A stretch of 64,000 nucleotides of DNA from JANNSX01 sp046348995 (GTDB taxonomy: Bacteria > Pseudomonadota > Alphaproteobacteria > Rhizobiales > Hyphomicrobiaceae). How positions within the stretch are numbered: position 1 is the stretch's first letter; every line of letters starts with the position of its first letter. The notes under the pieces are model-generated. The model had not been told where the DNA came from. It did not search any database and was given only the letters and a program-made list of their open reading frames with translations. The position numbers and the translations under genes were made by a program. The stretch is taken from contig JAXMDB010000005.1 of NCBI GenBank assembly GCA_046348995.1, positions 329,854-393,853 on the forward strand, written 5' to 3'. Positions 1 to 8,764 of the stretch are shown here, piece after piece.

Positions 1-736
1 CTATGTGGGCGAGGTCGCCAGCGCCGATTTCTGGCGGGCGGCCTTTCATAGTTTGCTGCTTGCGAGCCTTGCGGCGCTACTGACGACGATGCTGGCCCTC
101 GTGCTCGCCTATGCGCGCCGCGTCGCCCCGAACGGCTTCACGCGGCCCGCCGTGCGCCTGACCGGCTTCGGCTATGCCTTGCCGGGCACGATCCTGGCGC
201 TGGGGCTGTTGTTTCCGCTGGCTGGCTTCGACAACTGGCTCGACGCATGGATGCGCGCGACGCTCGGCGTCTCGACCGGTCTCATGCTGTCGGGCACGAT
301 CCTCGCCGTGCTCGCGGCCTATGCCATTCGCTTCATGGCGGTGTCCTTGTCGGCGACGGAGGCGGGTCTGTCGCGCGTCTCACCACACCTGGACGCCGCC
401 GCCCGCACGCTCGGCGAGACGGCGCTGACGACCTTGCGCCGTGTGCACTTCCCGCTGCTCCGCCCGGCGATCGGCACGGCGCTTTTGCTCGTCTTCGTCG
501 ATGTGATGAAGGAGCTGCCGGCGACGCTGCTCCTGCGCCCCTTCGACTTCGAGACGCTCGCCACCCGCGTCTACAGCTTTGCCGCCATCGAGGCCTTCGA
601 GGAGGCGGCCTTCGGGGCGCTGACCATCGTCCTCATCGGCCTCGTACCCGTCATCCTGCTCAATTGGACGATCGTCGGCGGCCGCCGCACACCCAATCGT
701 GAAGGACCTCGACCGGCCGAGGCCCTTGCAACCTGA
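1..736 (+). CDS. ABC transporter permease, iron(III)-type, C-terminal part
   Basis: This is the C-terminal part of an inner-membrane permease of an ABC importer, resembling the FbpB/ThiP group that moves ferric iron or thiamine from a periplasmic binding protein. The reading frame is open from the left window edge, so the GTG at base 5 is probably not the true start. About 243 residues are visible, with several hydrophobic segments. An EAA-type loop (EAGLSRVSPHLDAAARTLGE, then a PLLRPA stretch) is the cytoplasmic coupling site for the ATPase. The C-terminus has a typical LRPFDFETLATRVY segment of iron permeases. The ATPase and binding protein are not downstream, so they would lie to the left. 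The transported substrate is inferred only from family resemblance. Confidence 0.8.
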   Translation, partial: YVGEVASADFWRAAFHSLLLASLAALLTTMLALVLAYARRVAPNGFTRPAVRLTGFGYALPGTILALGLLFPLAGFDNWLDAWMRATLGVSTGLMLSGTILAVLAAYAIRFMAVSLSATEAGLSRVSPHLDAAARTLGETALTTLRRVHFPLLRPAIGTALLLVFVDVMKELPATLLLRPFDFETLATRVYSFAAIEAFEEAAFGALTIVLIGLVPVILLNWTIVGGRRTPNREGPRPAEALAT

Positions 737-781
737 GCCATTGCCGCCACGTTCGTTCAAGAGCAACGCACGGAGGCCGCC

Positions 782-2158
782 ATGCCCGAGACAGTCGACG
801 CCATCGTCATCGGCACGGGCCAAGCCGGTCCGCCGCTCGCCGACCGGCTCGCGAGCGAGGGGCTCAAGGTCGCCGTCATCGAGCGGCACCGCTTCGGCGG
901 CACCTGCGTCAACACCGGCTGTGTGCCGACGAAGACGATCGTCGCCAGCGCCTATGTCGCGCACATGGCGCGGCGCGCGGCCGAGTACGGCGTCACGACC
1001 GGCCCGGTCGGCGTCGACATGGCGAAGGTCAAGGCCCGCAAGGACGCCATTGTCGCGCGCGGGCAGAACGGCATCCGCAGCTGGATGACGGAGCTTGAGG
1101 GCGCGACCGTCATCGAAGGTCAGGCGCGTTTCGAGGATGCCCATACGGTGCGCGTGGGGGATCGCCTGCTGACGGCGGACAGGATTTTCATCAACACCGG
1201 TGGGCGGGCGCTCGTGCCGCGCATGCCGGGCCTCGATCACGTGCCCTATCTCACGAACTCGTCCATCCTCGATCTCGACACGGCGCCCGAGCACCTGATC
1301 GTCGTCGGCGGCAGCTACATCGGCCTCGAATTCGCGCAAGCGTTTCGACGGTTCGGATCCCATGTCACGATCGTCGAAATGGCCGATCGCCTGATTGCGC
1401 GCGAGGACGAAGAGACGTCGGAGGCGATCGCGACATTCCTTGCCGAGGAAGGGATCGACGTGCGTTTGGGCGCCAAGTGCCTCGCGGTGGAGGGGGCGGC
1501 GGGCGACATCCGGATGCACCTCGATTGCACGTCGGGTGACCAGAGCGTATCGGGCACGCATCTGCTGCTGGCCGTCGGACGGCGGCCGAACACCGACGAC
1601 TTGGGGCTCGACAAGGCGGGTGTCGCCATCGATGCGAAGGGTTACATCACCGTCGATGATCAGTGCCGCACGAGCGTGCCGCACATCTGGGCGATGGGCG
1701 ACGTCAATGGGCGTGCGGCCTTCACGCACACGGCCTACAACGACTACGAGATCGTCGCTGCCAACCTGTTCGACAACGATCCGCGCAGGTTGAGCGATCG
1801 CATTCCGATCTACGGTCTCTTCGTCGATCCGCCGCTCGGCCGCGTCGGCATGACGATGGCGGAGGTGCGCAAGCAGGGATTGAACGCGCTGACCGCGCGG
1901 CTGGAGATGAAATCGATCGGGCGGGCGCGTGAGCGCGGCGAGACGAAAGGGTTCATGCGCGTCATCATCGAGGCCGAGACGAAGAAGATTCTCGGCGCAG
2001 CCGTGCTCGGCATCGGCGGCGACGAGGTCGTGCACACGTTTCTCGAGATCATGGCAGCCGGCACGCCCTACACGACCATGGCGCGCGCGGTTCATCTGCA
2101 TCCGACGGTTAGTGAGTATCTGCCGACGTTGCTGGGGAATCTCGACCCGCTCGCGTAG
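782..2158 (+). CDS. FAD-dependent pyridine nucleotide-disulfide oxidoreductase (mercuric reductase/Lpd-like)
   Basis: A 458-residue class I pyridine nucleotide-disulfide oxidoreductase. The N-terminal FAD-binding fold begins at once (IVIGTGQAGPPLADRLA). It is followed by the redox-active disulfide motif GGTCVNTGCVPTKT near residues 38-51. A second Rossmann motif for NAD(P)H (VVGGSYIGLEFA) lies near residue 178. The C-terminal dimerisation domain ends with an HLHPTVSEYLPT motif carrying the catalytic His-Glu type pair. It lacks the N-terminal metal-binding domain and C-terminal vicinal cysteines of true mercuric reductases, and no 2-oxoacid dehydrogenase genes are nearby. It therefore belongs to the broad mercuric-reductase-like group of unknown substrate. 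A GGAGG ribosome-binding site at 773-777 supports the ATG at 782. Confidence 0.85.
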   Translation: MPETVDAIVIGTGQAGPPLADRLASEGLKVAVIERHRFGGTCVNTGCVPTKTIVASAYVAHMARRAAEYGVTTGPVGVDMAKVKARKDAIVARGQNGIRSWMTELEGATVIEGQARFEDAHTVRVGDRLLTADRIFINTGGRALVPRMPGLDHVPYLTNSSILDLDTAPEHLIVVGGSYIGLEFAQAFRRFGSHVTIVEMADRLIAREDEETSEAIATFLAEEGIDVRLGAKCLAVEGAAGDIRMHLDCTSGDQSVSGTHLLLAVGRRPNTDDLGLDKAGVAIDAKGYITVDDQCRTSVPHIWAMGDVNGRAAFTHTAYNDYEIVAANLFDNDPRRLSDRIPIYGLFVDPPLGRVGMTMAEVRKQGLNALTARLEMKSIGRARERGETKGFMRVIIEAETKKILGAAVLGIGGDEVVHTFLEIMAAGTPYTTMARAVHLHPTVSEYLPTLLGNLDPLA

Positions 2159-2233
2159 TTGCTGGCAACTCACTGTCGCAATTGTTTTTCCGCGTTCCCT
2201 GCGCCTTTCGCAAGCGTACATCCGCGTGGCGGC

Positions 2234-2271
2234 ATGGGTCCCGGGCCTTGTGCCACGGCTGTCCGGTTCAG
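2234..2271 (+). repeat. Left arm of a 38-bp inverted repeat bracketing the transposase relic
   Basis: This segment reads ATGGGTCCCG, then GGCCTTGTGCC, then ACGGCTGTCCGGTTCAG. The same outer sequences occur in inverted orientation at 3496-3533. The central 11-mer GGCCTTGTGCC is in the same orientation in both copies, so only the flanks are inverted. It may be a terminal repeat of a mobile element or a copy of a palindromic intergenic repeat. Confidence 0.7.
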
Positions 2272-2356
2272 TTTTTGTGGACTGTGCGCATGACGCTGAT
2301 TCAACTGTGATTCGAGAGCTTCCCGGCTTCATCGAACACGGATTGGGATCAACGCC

Positions 2357-3455
2357 ATGCGGCATCACAATAGCCTGTTTCATCAACTATTGAGTCGTGC
2401 CTTGGGATCGGTTCGGCGAGATCGTCGCGTATCACGGAGCTGATCGGCGCGTGCGCCGTTTGACGACCAAAAGCCAGCTCCGTCGCGCTGATGTACGGTC
2501 GGCAGGGGCTCAGAGCCTGCGTGAGATCGAACAGGGGTTGGGCAGCCATGCGCCGAGGCTCTATCATCTCGGCGTGACGCAGCCGGCGCGGTCCACGCTT
2601 GCCGATGCCAACGCCAAGCGGCCGGCGAAGGTGTTCGCCGACCTCTTCGCGGTGATGACCATGTCTGCGGGGCGAGGCCTCGAGGCGCCACATGCGCGAG
2701 GCCGTCCATCTCGTCGATGCGACCAGCATCCGCCTGACCGACGTGTCTCTCGCCTGGGCCGACTACGAGGCGCACGGCGCGCTCGTGAAAGTCCATGTCG
2801 ACTTCGACGCCGGCTGCGCGATACCAGCCAACATCGCGATCACGCCCGCACGCATCAACGACATCGTCATGGCTCACCCTGCCGGTAGAGCCTGGTGCAA
2901 CATACGTCTTCGACCTTGGATATTATGACTTTTCCTGGTGGTCTCGGCTCGGAGGCAGGCTGCCGGATCGTCACGCGGCTCAAGACCAATACGCGTCCGC
3001 GCGTCGTCGAGAAGCGTTGCGTTTCGGCGATGCTCCAGACCTACGTCCGACCAGATCGTTACCATCGACCAGCGATTGAAAGGCAACCGGCGCAACCCAC
3101 TCGCCGACGTCAGCCTGCGCGAGATTACCGTCACGATCGACAAGGAGCGAGGACCTTGCGCCTGCTGACCAACGATCTCGACGCGACGGCCGAGCATTGC
3201 GGCGCTCTACAAAGCGCGCTGGCAGGTCAGTATTCTTCCGCTGGGTCGAGCAGCATCTCCAGATCAAGCACTTCCTCGGAACGTCCGAGAACGCCATTCG
3301 TGCTCAGATCGCGGTCGCTTTGATCGTGTTCGTGATGCTACGCCTTGCAGCCGAGGCGTCACGTGCCACCTCCGACGCTCCTCAGCTTCGTCAGGCTCGT
3401 AAGGGCTAACCTCATGCGCCGGAGCCCCTCCAAGATCTCGACCAGCCACCCCCTC
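2357..3455 (+). pseudogene. Decayed IS4-family-like transposase
   Basis: This is the relic of a DDE transposase of the IS4-like group with a DUF4372-type N-terminus. The start is intact at 2357 (MRHHNSLFHQLLSR), then the homologous reading jumps between frames. PWDRFGEIVAYHGADRR and SLREIEQGLGSHAPRLYHLG lie in one frame to about 2690. LVDATSIRLTDVSLAWADYE follows in another from 2692, then YVFDLGYYDFSWWSRL near 2900, CRIVTRLKTNT near 2960, REITVTIDKE near 3120, LRLLTNDLDA near 3160, FFRWVEQHLQIKHFLGTSEN near 3235, and FVRLVRANLMRR near 3385. At least seven frameshifts mean it cannot make a full transposase. The order of pieces matches a single ancestral gene of about 370 codons. It is bracketed by an inverted 38-bp repeat, so this was an insertion that has long been inactive. 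Confidence 0.85.
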
Positions 3456-3495
3456 GACGGATCAGTGACATCCGCCAGCAGGAGCTCGACCTATG

Positions 3496-3533
3496 CTGAA
3501 CCGGACAGCCGTGGCCTTGTGCCCGGGACCCAT
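3496..3533 (-). repeat. Right arm of the 38-bp inverted repeat
   Basis: This is the reverse complement partner of 2234-2271, except that the central GGCCTTGTGCC keeps the same orientation on the + strand in both copies. It starts about 40 bp after the last recognisable transposase codons. A shorter relative (GGCCTTGTGCC followed by GTTCAG) is found at 62098-62114. Confidence 0.7.
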
Positions 3534-3585
3534 TCAGCAGCTTGCCATGAGCTCAAGAAGGACGCGCTCGTGGCGATGCGCCGGT

Positions 3586-4647
3586 TCAAGTGTCGTCCGC
3601 CTTGCGTCCACCAAACCCCATCTTCTCGCTGGCCTTGCGCTTGACGAGATCGACGGCGCTGCCGCCGACCTCGCGGGTGATGAGGGCGATGACGGAGACG
3701 GGATTGGGGCGCTTCATCTCGATGAAGGGGATCGGACGGCAGATTTCGATCGCCGCCGTGCCGAGACGCGCCGACATGGCGCCGTTGAACAAGCCTTCGC
3801 CGAGCTTCTTGCCGAACATGCCGGCGAGCCCTCGTGCGACGCCCGCCGGCACCAGATCGCCGGTGATGTCGATGCCGGTCGTGACGATCAGATGCTCGAC
3901 GGAGAGGCGTCCGAGCCTCAACGCGCCCCAGGTGCCGGGCCTGCCGCCGTAGAGCGTCGCGATCCGCCGGAGCATGCGCATGTTCTCGACTGCCACGGTG
4001 CCGACGTCGAGCAGGATGAAGGGGCTCAGCGCGGTGATTGTGGCGATGCGCTTGGCGGATGCGGTGACGATCGCCATCGCATCCGTGTCGAGCGGCGCCA
4101 CGAGATGCCGCTCGGCGAGTGCCAATCGCTCGCGGGCGGCCAGCACATCGCGGCGATGCTCGGCGACCTCGCGGCGACCGAGCGCCAGATCCTTGCGATC
4201 GCGGTAGAGGGCGCCGAGCTCGGCGACGGCGGACGCCGCCTCCGCCTCGTCGTTGTCGAGGACCGCGCGCTCCGACGAGCGCCGCAGCGATTGCAGCTTC
4301 GACAGGCCGACGATCGCCGCGATCTCTTTCACGATCAGCACGACGGCGGCGAGGGCGGCAACGCTGGCGATGCCGAGCGCGAGCCAGCCGAACCAATCCT
4401 TGCGCTCGATGAGGTGCATCGTCAGGTCGTAGAGACGCAACCCCAGCGACATGACGATCAGGGCCGCGATCGCCTGCAACAGCAACTTGAACCAGCGCCA
4501 GCTGCCTGCCGAGGACGACAAGGGGCGGCGCGCGGCCGACACCGCGAGGTCGACGTCGCTGAAGTCCTCGGTCGCAACGCGCGTCTCCACATCGGTCTCA
4601 CCGAGGTCGAACACCTGCGGCTTGCGCCGCTCCTCGCCGTTCGTCAT
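3586..4647 (-). CDS. YcjF-like membrane protein (DUF697/TIGR01620 family)
   Basis: A 353-residue inner-membrane protein of the YcjF family. After an acidic cytoplasmic N-terminus come two transmembrane segments near residues 50-75 and 90-110. A charged helical linker rich in Arg, Glu and Ala follows (residues 115-190). The C-terminal DUF697 domain carries the hydrophobic ITALSPFILLDVG stretch and the GKKLGEGLFNGAMSARLG motif. The ATG at 4647 overlaps the stop of the upstream ycjX-like gene by four bases (ATGA), which fixes the start and implies translational coupling. In Escherichia coli ycjX and ycjF are adjacent members of the phage-shock regulon. The biochemical function of the family is not known to me. 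Confidence 0.85.
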   Translation of the reverse strand: MTNGEERRKPQVFDLGETDVETRVATEDFSDVDLAVSAARRPLSSSAGSWRWFKLLLQAIAALIVMSLGLRLYDLTMHLIERKDWFGWLALGIASVAALAAVVLIVKEIAAIVGLSKLQSLRRSSERAVLDNDEAEAASAVAELGALYRDRKDLALGRREVAEHRRDVLAARERLALAERHLVAPLDTDAMAIVTASAKRIATITALSPFILLDVGTVAVENMRMLRRIATLYGGRPGTWGALRLGRLSVEHLIVTTGIDITGDLVPAGVARGLAGMFGKKLGEGLFNGAMSARLGTAAIEICRPIPFIEMKRPNPVSVIALITREVGGSAVDLVKRKASEKMGFGGRKADDT

Positions 4648-6110
4648 GGCAGCCGGTCTCCGATCAGGAAGTCGAGCACGCGGTCGAGGCGGATGTGGGG
4701 GAACGGCCCCGGCGTGCCGGTTGCCGTGCGGATCGCGACCGGGGGCCGAAAGCGCAGGAAGCGCACGTCGGACCAAGCGCCGTCCAGCCCCTCGAGCCCG
4801 CGCCGCATCGCAAGCTCCGGGTCGGCGGGAAGATCCCCCGGATAGACCGCGATCTCGGTCGCGCCGTCGAACACGCGGTCGCCCAATTGCTCGCCGGGCA
4901 GTGGCGTGCCGGCGATGACGTGCACGCGCTCGAGGCCCGAGGTCGCTTCCGCCTCGCGCGTCGCGCGCACGGCAGCGAGCGCTTCCGTGCGGATTGCAGC
5001 ACCCTCGAAGCTCGCGCGCTCGGCCGCCGCTCTCACCATCCGATCGAGGATCGCCTGCAGGCGATCGTGACTCGTCTGGTGCAGGTGATCCGCCTTCGTC
5101 GCGGCGAAGACGATGCGGTCGATGCGCGGGCTGAACCAGCGCGAGAGCAGCGTGTTGGCGCCGGGGCGGAAGCTGACGAGCAGGCTTTCCAACGCCGCCG
5201 ACAATTCCGCGACCGACTTCGGCCCATGATTCAACGCCGACAGCACGTCGACGAGGACGATCTGCCGATCGAGACGCGAGAAATGCTCGCGGTAGAAGGG
5301 ACGCACGACATGCGTGATGTAGGCGCGATAGCGGCGCTCGAGCTCGGCGGCGAGCGAGCCGGACGCGATCGGGGCGTCGCCCAAGTCGATCGGCCAGAAG
5401 GAGAGCGCGGGCGAGCCGTCGAGATCGGTCGGCAAAAGCAGGCGGCCCGGCGATAGGCCGGCGAAGGGCGTGAAGCGCTTGCGGGCCGATTGCAGGTAAT
5501 CGCGATAGAGCGCGGTGCCGTCGAGGATCAGCGGCTCGTCGATCCGGTCGCCGGGCGAGCGGCGCGCGAGGAACGACAGGAACGGACCGGCCTCGAGCGC
5601 GCGCTCGGGCTCGCGCGCGGCGGTGAGCGTCCACTGGCACCACGTCCTAAAGTCCATGTCGATAAGGGCCAGATCGAGCAGCCACTCGCCCGGATAGTCG
5701 ACGATGTCCAAATGCATCCGCCGGATGCCGAGGAGGCGGCGCATCAAGCCCTCCGGCGCGACCTCGAGCGTCAACCGAAGCTCGGAGATGTTACGCGTGC
5801 CCTCGGGCCAGATCGGCGGCGTGGCGGTGAGCTTCGCCAGATGCTCCTCGAAGGGAAACCGCGGCACGTCATCGTCGGGCTGGGGCGCGAGATAGGCGCG
5901 CTCGAGGCGACGTCCGGCGGTCGCGCGGAAATTCGGCAGCCGCGCGCCGGACGCCAAAGCATGCACGAGCGCCGTGATGAACACGGTCTTGCCCGCGCCC
6001 GACAGTCCGGTGACACCGAGCCGCACCACCGGCTCGACCAGCGACTGGGCCCGGTGATTGGCATTGCGGAATGCATCGGCCGCGCTGGCGGTGAGGTCGT
6101 CGAGGCGCAA
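4644..6110 (-). CDS. YcjX-like P-loop NTPase (DUF463)
   Basis: A YcjX-family protein of about 488 residues with a single P-loop near the N-terminus (GVTGLSGAGKTVFITALVHA) and the DYPGEWLLDLAL segment that would act as the Walker B/switch region. The family is annotated as an ATPase or GTPase of unknown cellular role, always linked to ycjF, as here. The open frame extends to an ATG at 6203, but nothing resembling a ribosome-binding site precedes it. I prefer the TTG at 6110, preceded by GAGGATCAGGAT, because it gives a length close to the E. coli protein. The divergent oxidase gene starts about 220 bp away, so the two share an upstream region. Confidence 0.8.
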   Translation of the reverse strand: MRLDDLTASAADAFRNANHRAQSLVEPVVRLGVTGLSGAGKTVFITALVHALASGARLPNFRATAGRRLERAYLAPQPDDDVPRFPFEEHLAKLTATPPIWPEGTRNISELRLTLEVAPEGLMRRLLGIRRMHLDIVDYPGEWLLDLALIDMDFRTWCQWTLTAAREPERALEAGPFLSFLARRSPGDRIDEPLILDGTALYRDYLQSARKRFTPFAGLSPGRLLLPTDLDGSPALSFWPIDLGDAPIASGSLAAELERRYRAYITHVVRPFYREHFSRLDRQIVLVDVLSALNHGPKSVAELSAALESLLVSFRPGANTLLSRWFSPRIDRIVFAATKADHLHQTSHDRLQAILDRMVRAAAERASFEGAAIRTEALAAVRATREAEATSGLERVHVIAGTPLPGEQLGDRVFDGATEIAVYPGDLPADPELAMRRGLEGLDGAWSDVRFLRFRPPVAIRTATGTPGPFPHIRLDRVLDFLIGDRLP

Positions 6111-6328
6111 ATCCTGATCCTCAAGGGGCGACTGGAGCGGCGTGCGCAAAAGTGTGCAGCGGTTTTGCGCCAGACGCCGCGACAAACCAACAATGTAGTG
6201 CATCGTGCCGGATGAGGCTCAATGCACGATGCTCTCGCCGCCCCGCTTTACAGGGAGCGCGACCGGCCGCCAAACTCGGCCGAAGCGGCCGCTCCAAATA
6301 TAGGCATCGCCGGCCGCAGGAGAAGTCT

Positions 6329-7618
6329 ATGCAACCCGACGCCAGCTACCCGAGCACATGGTACCGCGCGACGGCCGAGGTTCCGGCCGTCCGGCCGGCG
6401 CTCAAGGGCGAGCGCCGCGCCGAGGTCGCCGTCATCGGAGCGGGCATGGCGGGGCTGACCGCCGCGCTCGAGCTTGCCCGAGAGCGCAAGGACGTGGTGC
6501 TCATCGAGGCCGAGCGGATTGGCTGGGGCGCCTCGGGGCGCAACGGCGGGTTCGTCTCTTCGGGGTTCGCGCGCTCCATCGACGAGGTCGCCGCCATCGC
6601 GGGCCGCGACAAGGCGCGGCAGCTCTACGCGTTGTCGCGCGAGGGCGCGGCTTATGTGCGCAAGGAGGTTCAAGGGCTTTGCCCCGAGGCGCTGATGGGC
6701 GAGGGGTGGCTGCTGGTGCATCGCTATCCCAACCGCGACGGCGCCGAGCAGGCGATCGAGGCGATGCGGGACATTACAGATGCGCCGCGCGAGCTGTGGC
6801 CCGCTGAGAAGACGCGCGCGGTGCTCAAGTCCGAGCGCTACTTCGAGGGTGTCTACGACCCTGAGGCGTTCCACATTCAACCGCTCAAGTATTGCCTGGC
6901 GCTCGCCGCGGCGGCGGAGGCGAAGGGGGCTGTGATCCACGAAGGGAGCCGGGTGCGCGCGATCCGCTCGGATGGGCGCACGCGGCGCATCGAGACGGCG
7001 GGCGGTACCGTGGTGGCGGATAGCGTGGTGCTCGCCACATCCTCCTACGACCGGCACCTCGTCCGCGCGATCGGCCGGGCCGTGCTGCCGGTCGCAACCT
7101 ACGTCGCGGTGACGGCGCCGATCCCAGCGCTCGGCGAGGTGATCGGCACGCCGGCCGCCATCAGCGACGACCGGCGGGCGGGCGACTACTACCGCCGCGT
7201 CGACGGCAACCGGCTGCTCTGGGGTGGCCGCATCACGACGCGACGCTCGGAGCCGGCGCGCTTGGCCGAAAAAATGCGCGGCGACATCACGGCGGTCTAT
7301 CCGCAACTCGGCACCCCGCCGATCGACTATGCTTGGCCGGGGCAGATGGCCTATGCGCTGCACAAAATGCCGATCCTCATGCGGCTCGACCGGGGCCTAT
7401 GGGCGATGACGGCCTTCGGCGGCCACGGCCTCAACACGACGGCGATGGCGGGGCGTTTGATTGCGCGCGCGATCACACGCCGCGACGACCGGTTCCGGTT
7501 GTTCTCGGACTTCGGCCCGCGCTGGGTGGGTGGCCCGTTGGGGCAGGCGGGCGTCCAGATGAGCTACTGGGGGATGCAGATCCGCGACCGGATGGAGGAG
7601 CGGCGCGGCAGCTCTTGA
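6329..7618 (+). CDS. FAD-dependent oxidoreductase, DAO/PuuB-like
   Basis: A 429-residue flavoprotein of the D-amino-acid-oxidase (DAO) fold. The dinucleotide-binding motif VIGAGMAGLTAALELA lies near residues 35-50. It is followed by GWGASGRNGGFVSSGFA, the signature seen in gamma-glutamylputrescine oxidase (PuuB) and related amine oxidases. The C-terminal part has the typical FGGHGLNTTAMAGRLIA motif that closes the FAD site. It is likely to oxidise a secondary amine or amino acid and give an imine, with oxygen or an electron-transfer partner as acceptor. No putrescine-pathway genes adjoin it, so the substrate is open. The ATG at 6329 is preceded by GCAGGAGAAG; the frame is open further upstream but without a ribosome-binding site. 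Confidence 0.82.
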   Translation: MQPDASYPSTWYRATAEVPAVRPALKGERRAEVAVIGAGMAGLTAALELARERKDVVLIEAERIGWGASGRNGGFVSSGFARSIDEVAAIAGRDKARQLYALSREGAAYVRKEVQGLCPEALMGEGWLLVHRYPNRDGAEQAIEAMRDITDAPRELWPAEKTRAVLKSERYFEGVYDPEAFHIQPLKYCLALAAAAEAKGAVIHEGSRVRAIRSDGRTRRIETAGGTVVADSVVLATSSYDRHLVRAIGRAVLPVATYVAVTAPIPALGEVIGTPAAISDDRRAGDYYRRVDGNRLLWGGRITTRRSEPARLAEKMRGDITAVYPQLGTPPIDYAWPGQMAYALHKMPILMRLDRGLWAMTAFGGHGLNTTAMAGRLIARAITRRDDRFRLFSDFGPRWVGGPLGQAGVQMSYWGMQIRDRMEERRGSS

Positions 7619-7727
7619 TGTAGCGCAATTCCGATCCTGGCCGAAGGGCTTAGCAGTATTTCAATCACTGTAGCCCGCGCGGTTGCTGTCGCCGGCGATG
7701 CCACCGCGCCAAGACCGGACCAAGCCC

Positions 7728-8585
7728 ATGCGCGTCTCAGCCCGTCTGCTCGCTCTCCTCGCGCTCGCAACCCTGTCGAGCCTCGGCACCGTATCCTCTG
7801 CGACAGCTCAAACGCTCTCCGGCCAGAGCCCGCTCGGCTCCTGGTGGGCGTCACCCGACGAGCCGCCGATGACGGCGACAGAAGGTACGCTCGAGGAGCC
7901 CGAGGGCGTGCGGCTCGAGTTCGCCGACGGCCGGGTGATCCGCGGCTGGGAGGCGATCGTGTTTCTGCTGGCGCGGCACTACATCGAGCCGACCCAAATG
8001 GATGGCGTTCCCATCCTTCGCACGACGCAAAAATACAAGGATTGGAAGAAGACGCGGCTGGAGGTCAGCGGCACCGGATCGGGAGCGGCGGGCTCGACGA
8101 CGTCCGGCTCGGGGAGCACGTCCACCGGGTCAGCGGCAGGCACGGTGCTGCACACCTTCGCGGGCGGTATCGACCCCGATTTCCAGGCGGCCTCCGTGGC
8201 CAAGGCCGAGGCCGGCGGCGCCGAGCTGACGCTACGCACGACACCGTTCACGATCGAGTTCATCTCACCAGATCGCATTCGCGTGAAGCCGGAGGTCATC
8301 CGTCACGTGTGGGAATTCACCTACAGCACAGGAATGGTCGATCGGGTCGAAGCGATCTGTCGACAGAGCGGTGGCGGCTACACGGTTCTGGATCCGAGTG
8401 ATCCGATCAAAATGGTCGGCGGTTGGGGTTTCGGCCTGGAATGCCAAGTGATCTCTTCGCGGGACGGGACCGTCACCAGCGATGTCACGTCGGCGGTACC
8501 GGTCATGATCCACTACGACCAGCAGAGCGGCAATTGGATTCTCAATCCGGTGGGCGTGATGTCGGGCCAATGGGCGGCGAGATAG
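7728..8585 (+). CDS. Exported protein of unknown function
   Basis: A 285-residue protein with a clear Sec signal peptide: MRVSAR, a hydrophobic core of Leu and Ala, then a cleavage-like SSATAQ at about residue 28. The TTG at 7683 would add 15 residues ahead of the signal peptide and is less likely. The mature part has a short low-complexity linker of Gly, Ser and Thr near residues 118-138 and two cysteines in the C-terminal third (AICRQSGGG and GLECQVISS) that could form a disulfide in the periplasm. I do not recognise a family. It stands alone between the oxidase and a small convergent ORF. Confidence 0.7.
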   Translation: MRVSARLLALLALATLSSLGTVSSATAQTLSGQSPLGSWWASPDEPPMTATEGTLEEPEGVRLEFADGRVIRGWEAIVFLLARHYIEPTQMDGVPILRTTQKYKDWKKTRLEVSGTGSGAAGSTTSGSGSTSTGSAAGTVLHTFAGGIDPDFQAASVAKAEAGGAELTLRTTPFTIEFISPDRIRVKPEVIRHVWEFTYSTGMVDRVEAICRQSGGGYTVLDPSDPIKMVGGWGFGLECQVISSRDGTVTSDVTSAVPVMIHYDQQSGNWILNPVGVMSGQWAAR

Positions 8586-8592
8586 CTTGGTC

Positions 8593-8676
8593 TCAGTGGA
8601 TCGCGACGAACATGGCGGCGGCGAGCACGGTCGCCGACATGGCGATGAACGCGGCACCCCGGAAGAACTCAGCCAT
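8593..8676 (-). CDS. Possible 27-residue single-span membrane protein
   Basis: A very short ORF encoding MAEFFRGAAFIAMSATVLAA followed by a few hydrophobic residues and ending in AIH. It is one predicted transmembrane helix with a short polar N-terminus. It is convergent with the exported-protein gene, ending 7 bp after that stop codon. A weak GAGAG lies about 15 bases upstream. The sequence looks protein-like rather than random, but expression cannot be judged from DNA alone. Confidence 0.35.
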   Translation of the reverse strand: MAEFFRGAAFIAMSATVLAAAMFVAIH

Positions 8677-8764
8677 CACACGACCCCACGGCTCTCAAGT
8701 TTCATTGTGAGGAAATATAGCGACGAGTGCTGAAGGCACCCTTAACCGGGCATTCACCTGGGGT

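Noticed and set aside
5..736. GTG at base 5 as the start of the permease gene
   Set aside because: The frame is open to the window edge and the visible protein lacks the N-terminal half of the permease family, so it is a partial gene.
380..2386. A 668-codon minus-strand frame over the oxidoreductase
   Set aside because: It is antisense to a gene with intact disulfide and FAD motifs and starts inside the transposase relic.
2357..3455. Several separate small genes in the transposase relic
   Set aside because: The pieces in different frames line up in order with a single IS4-like transposase, so they are remnants and not genes.
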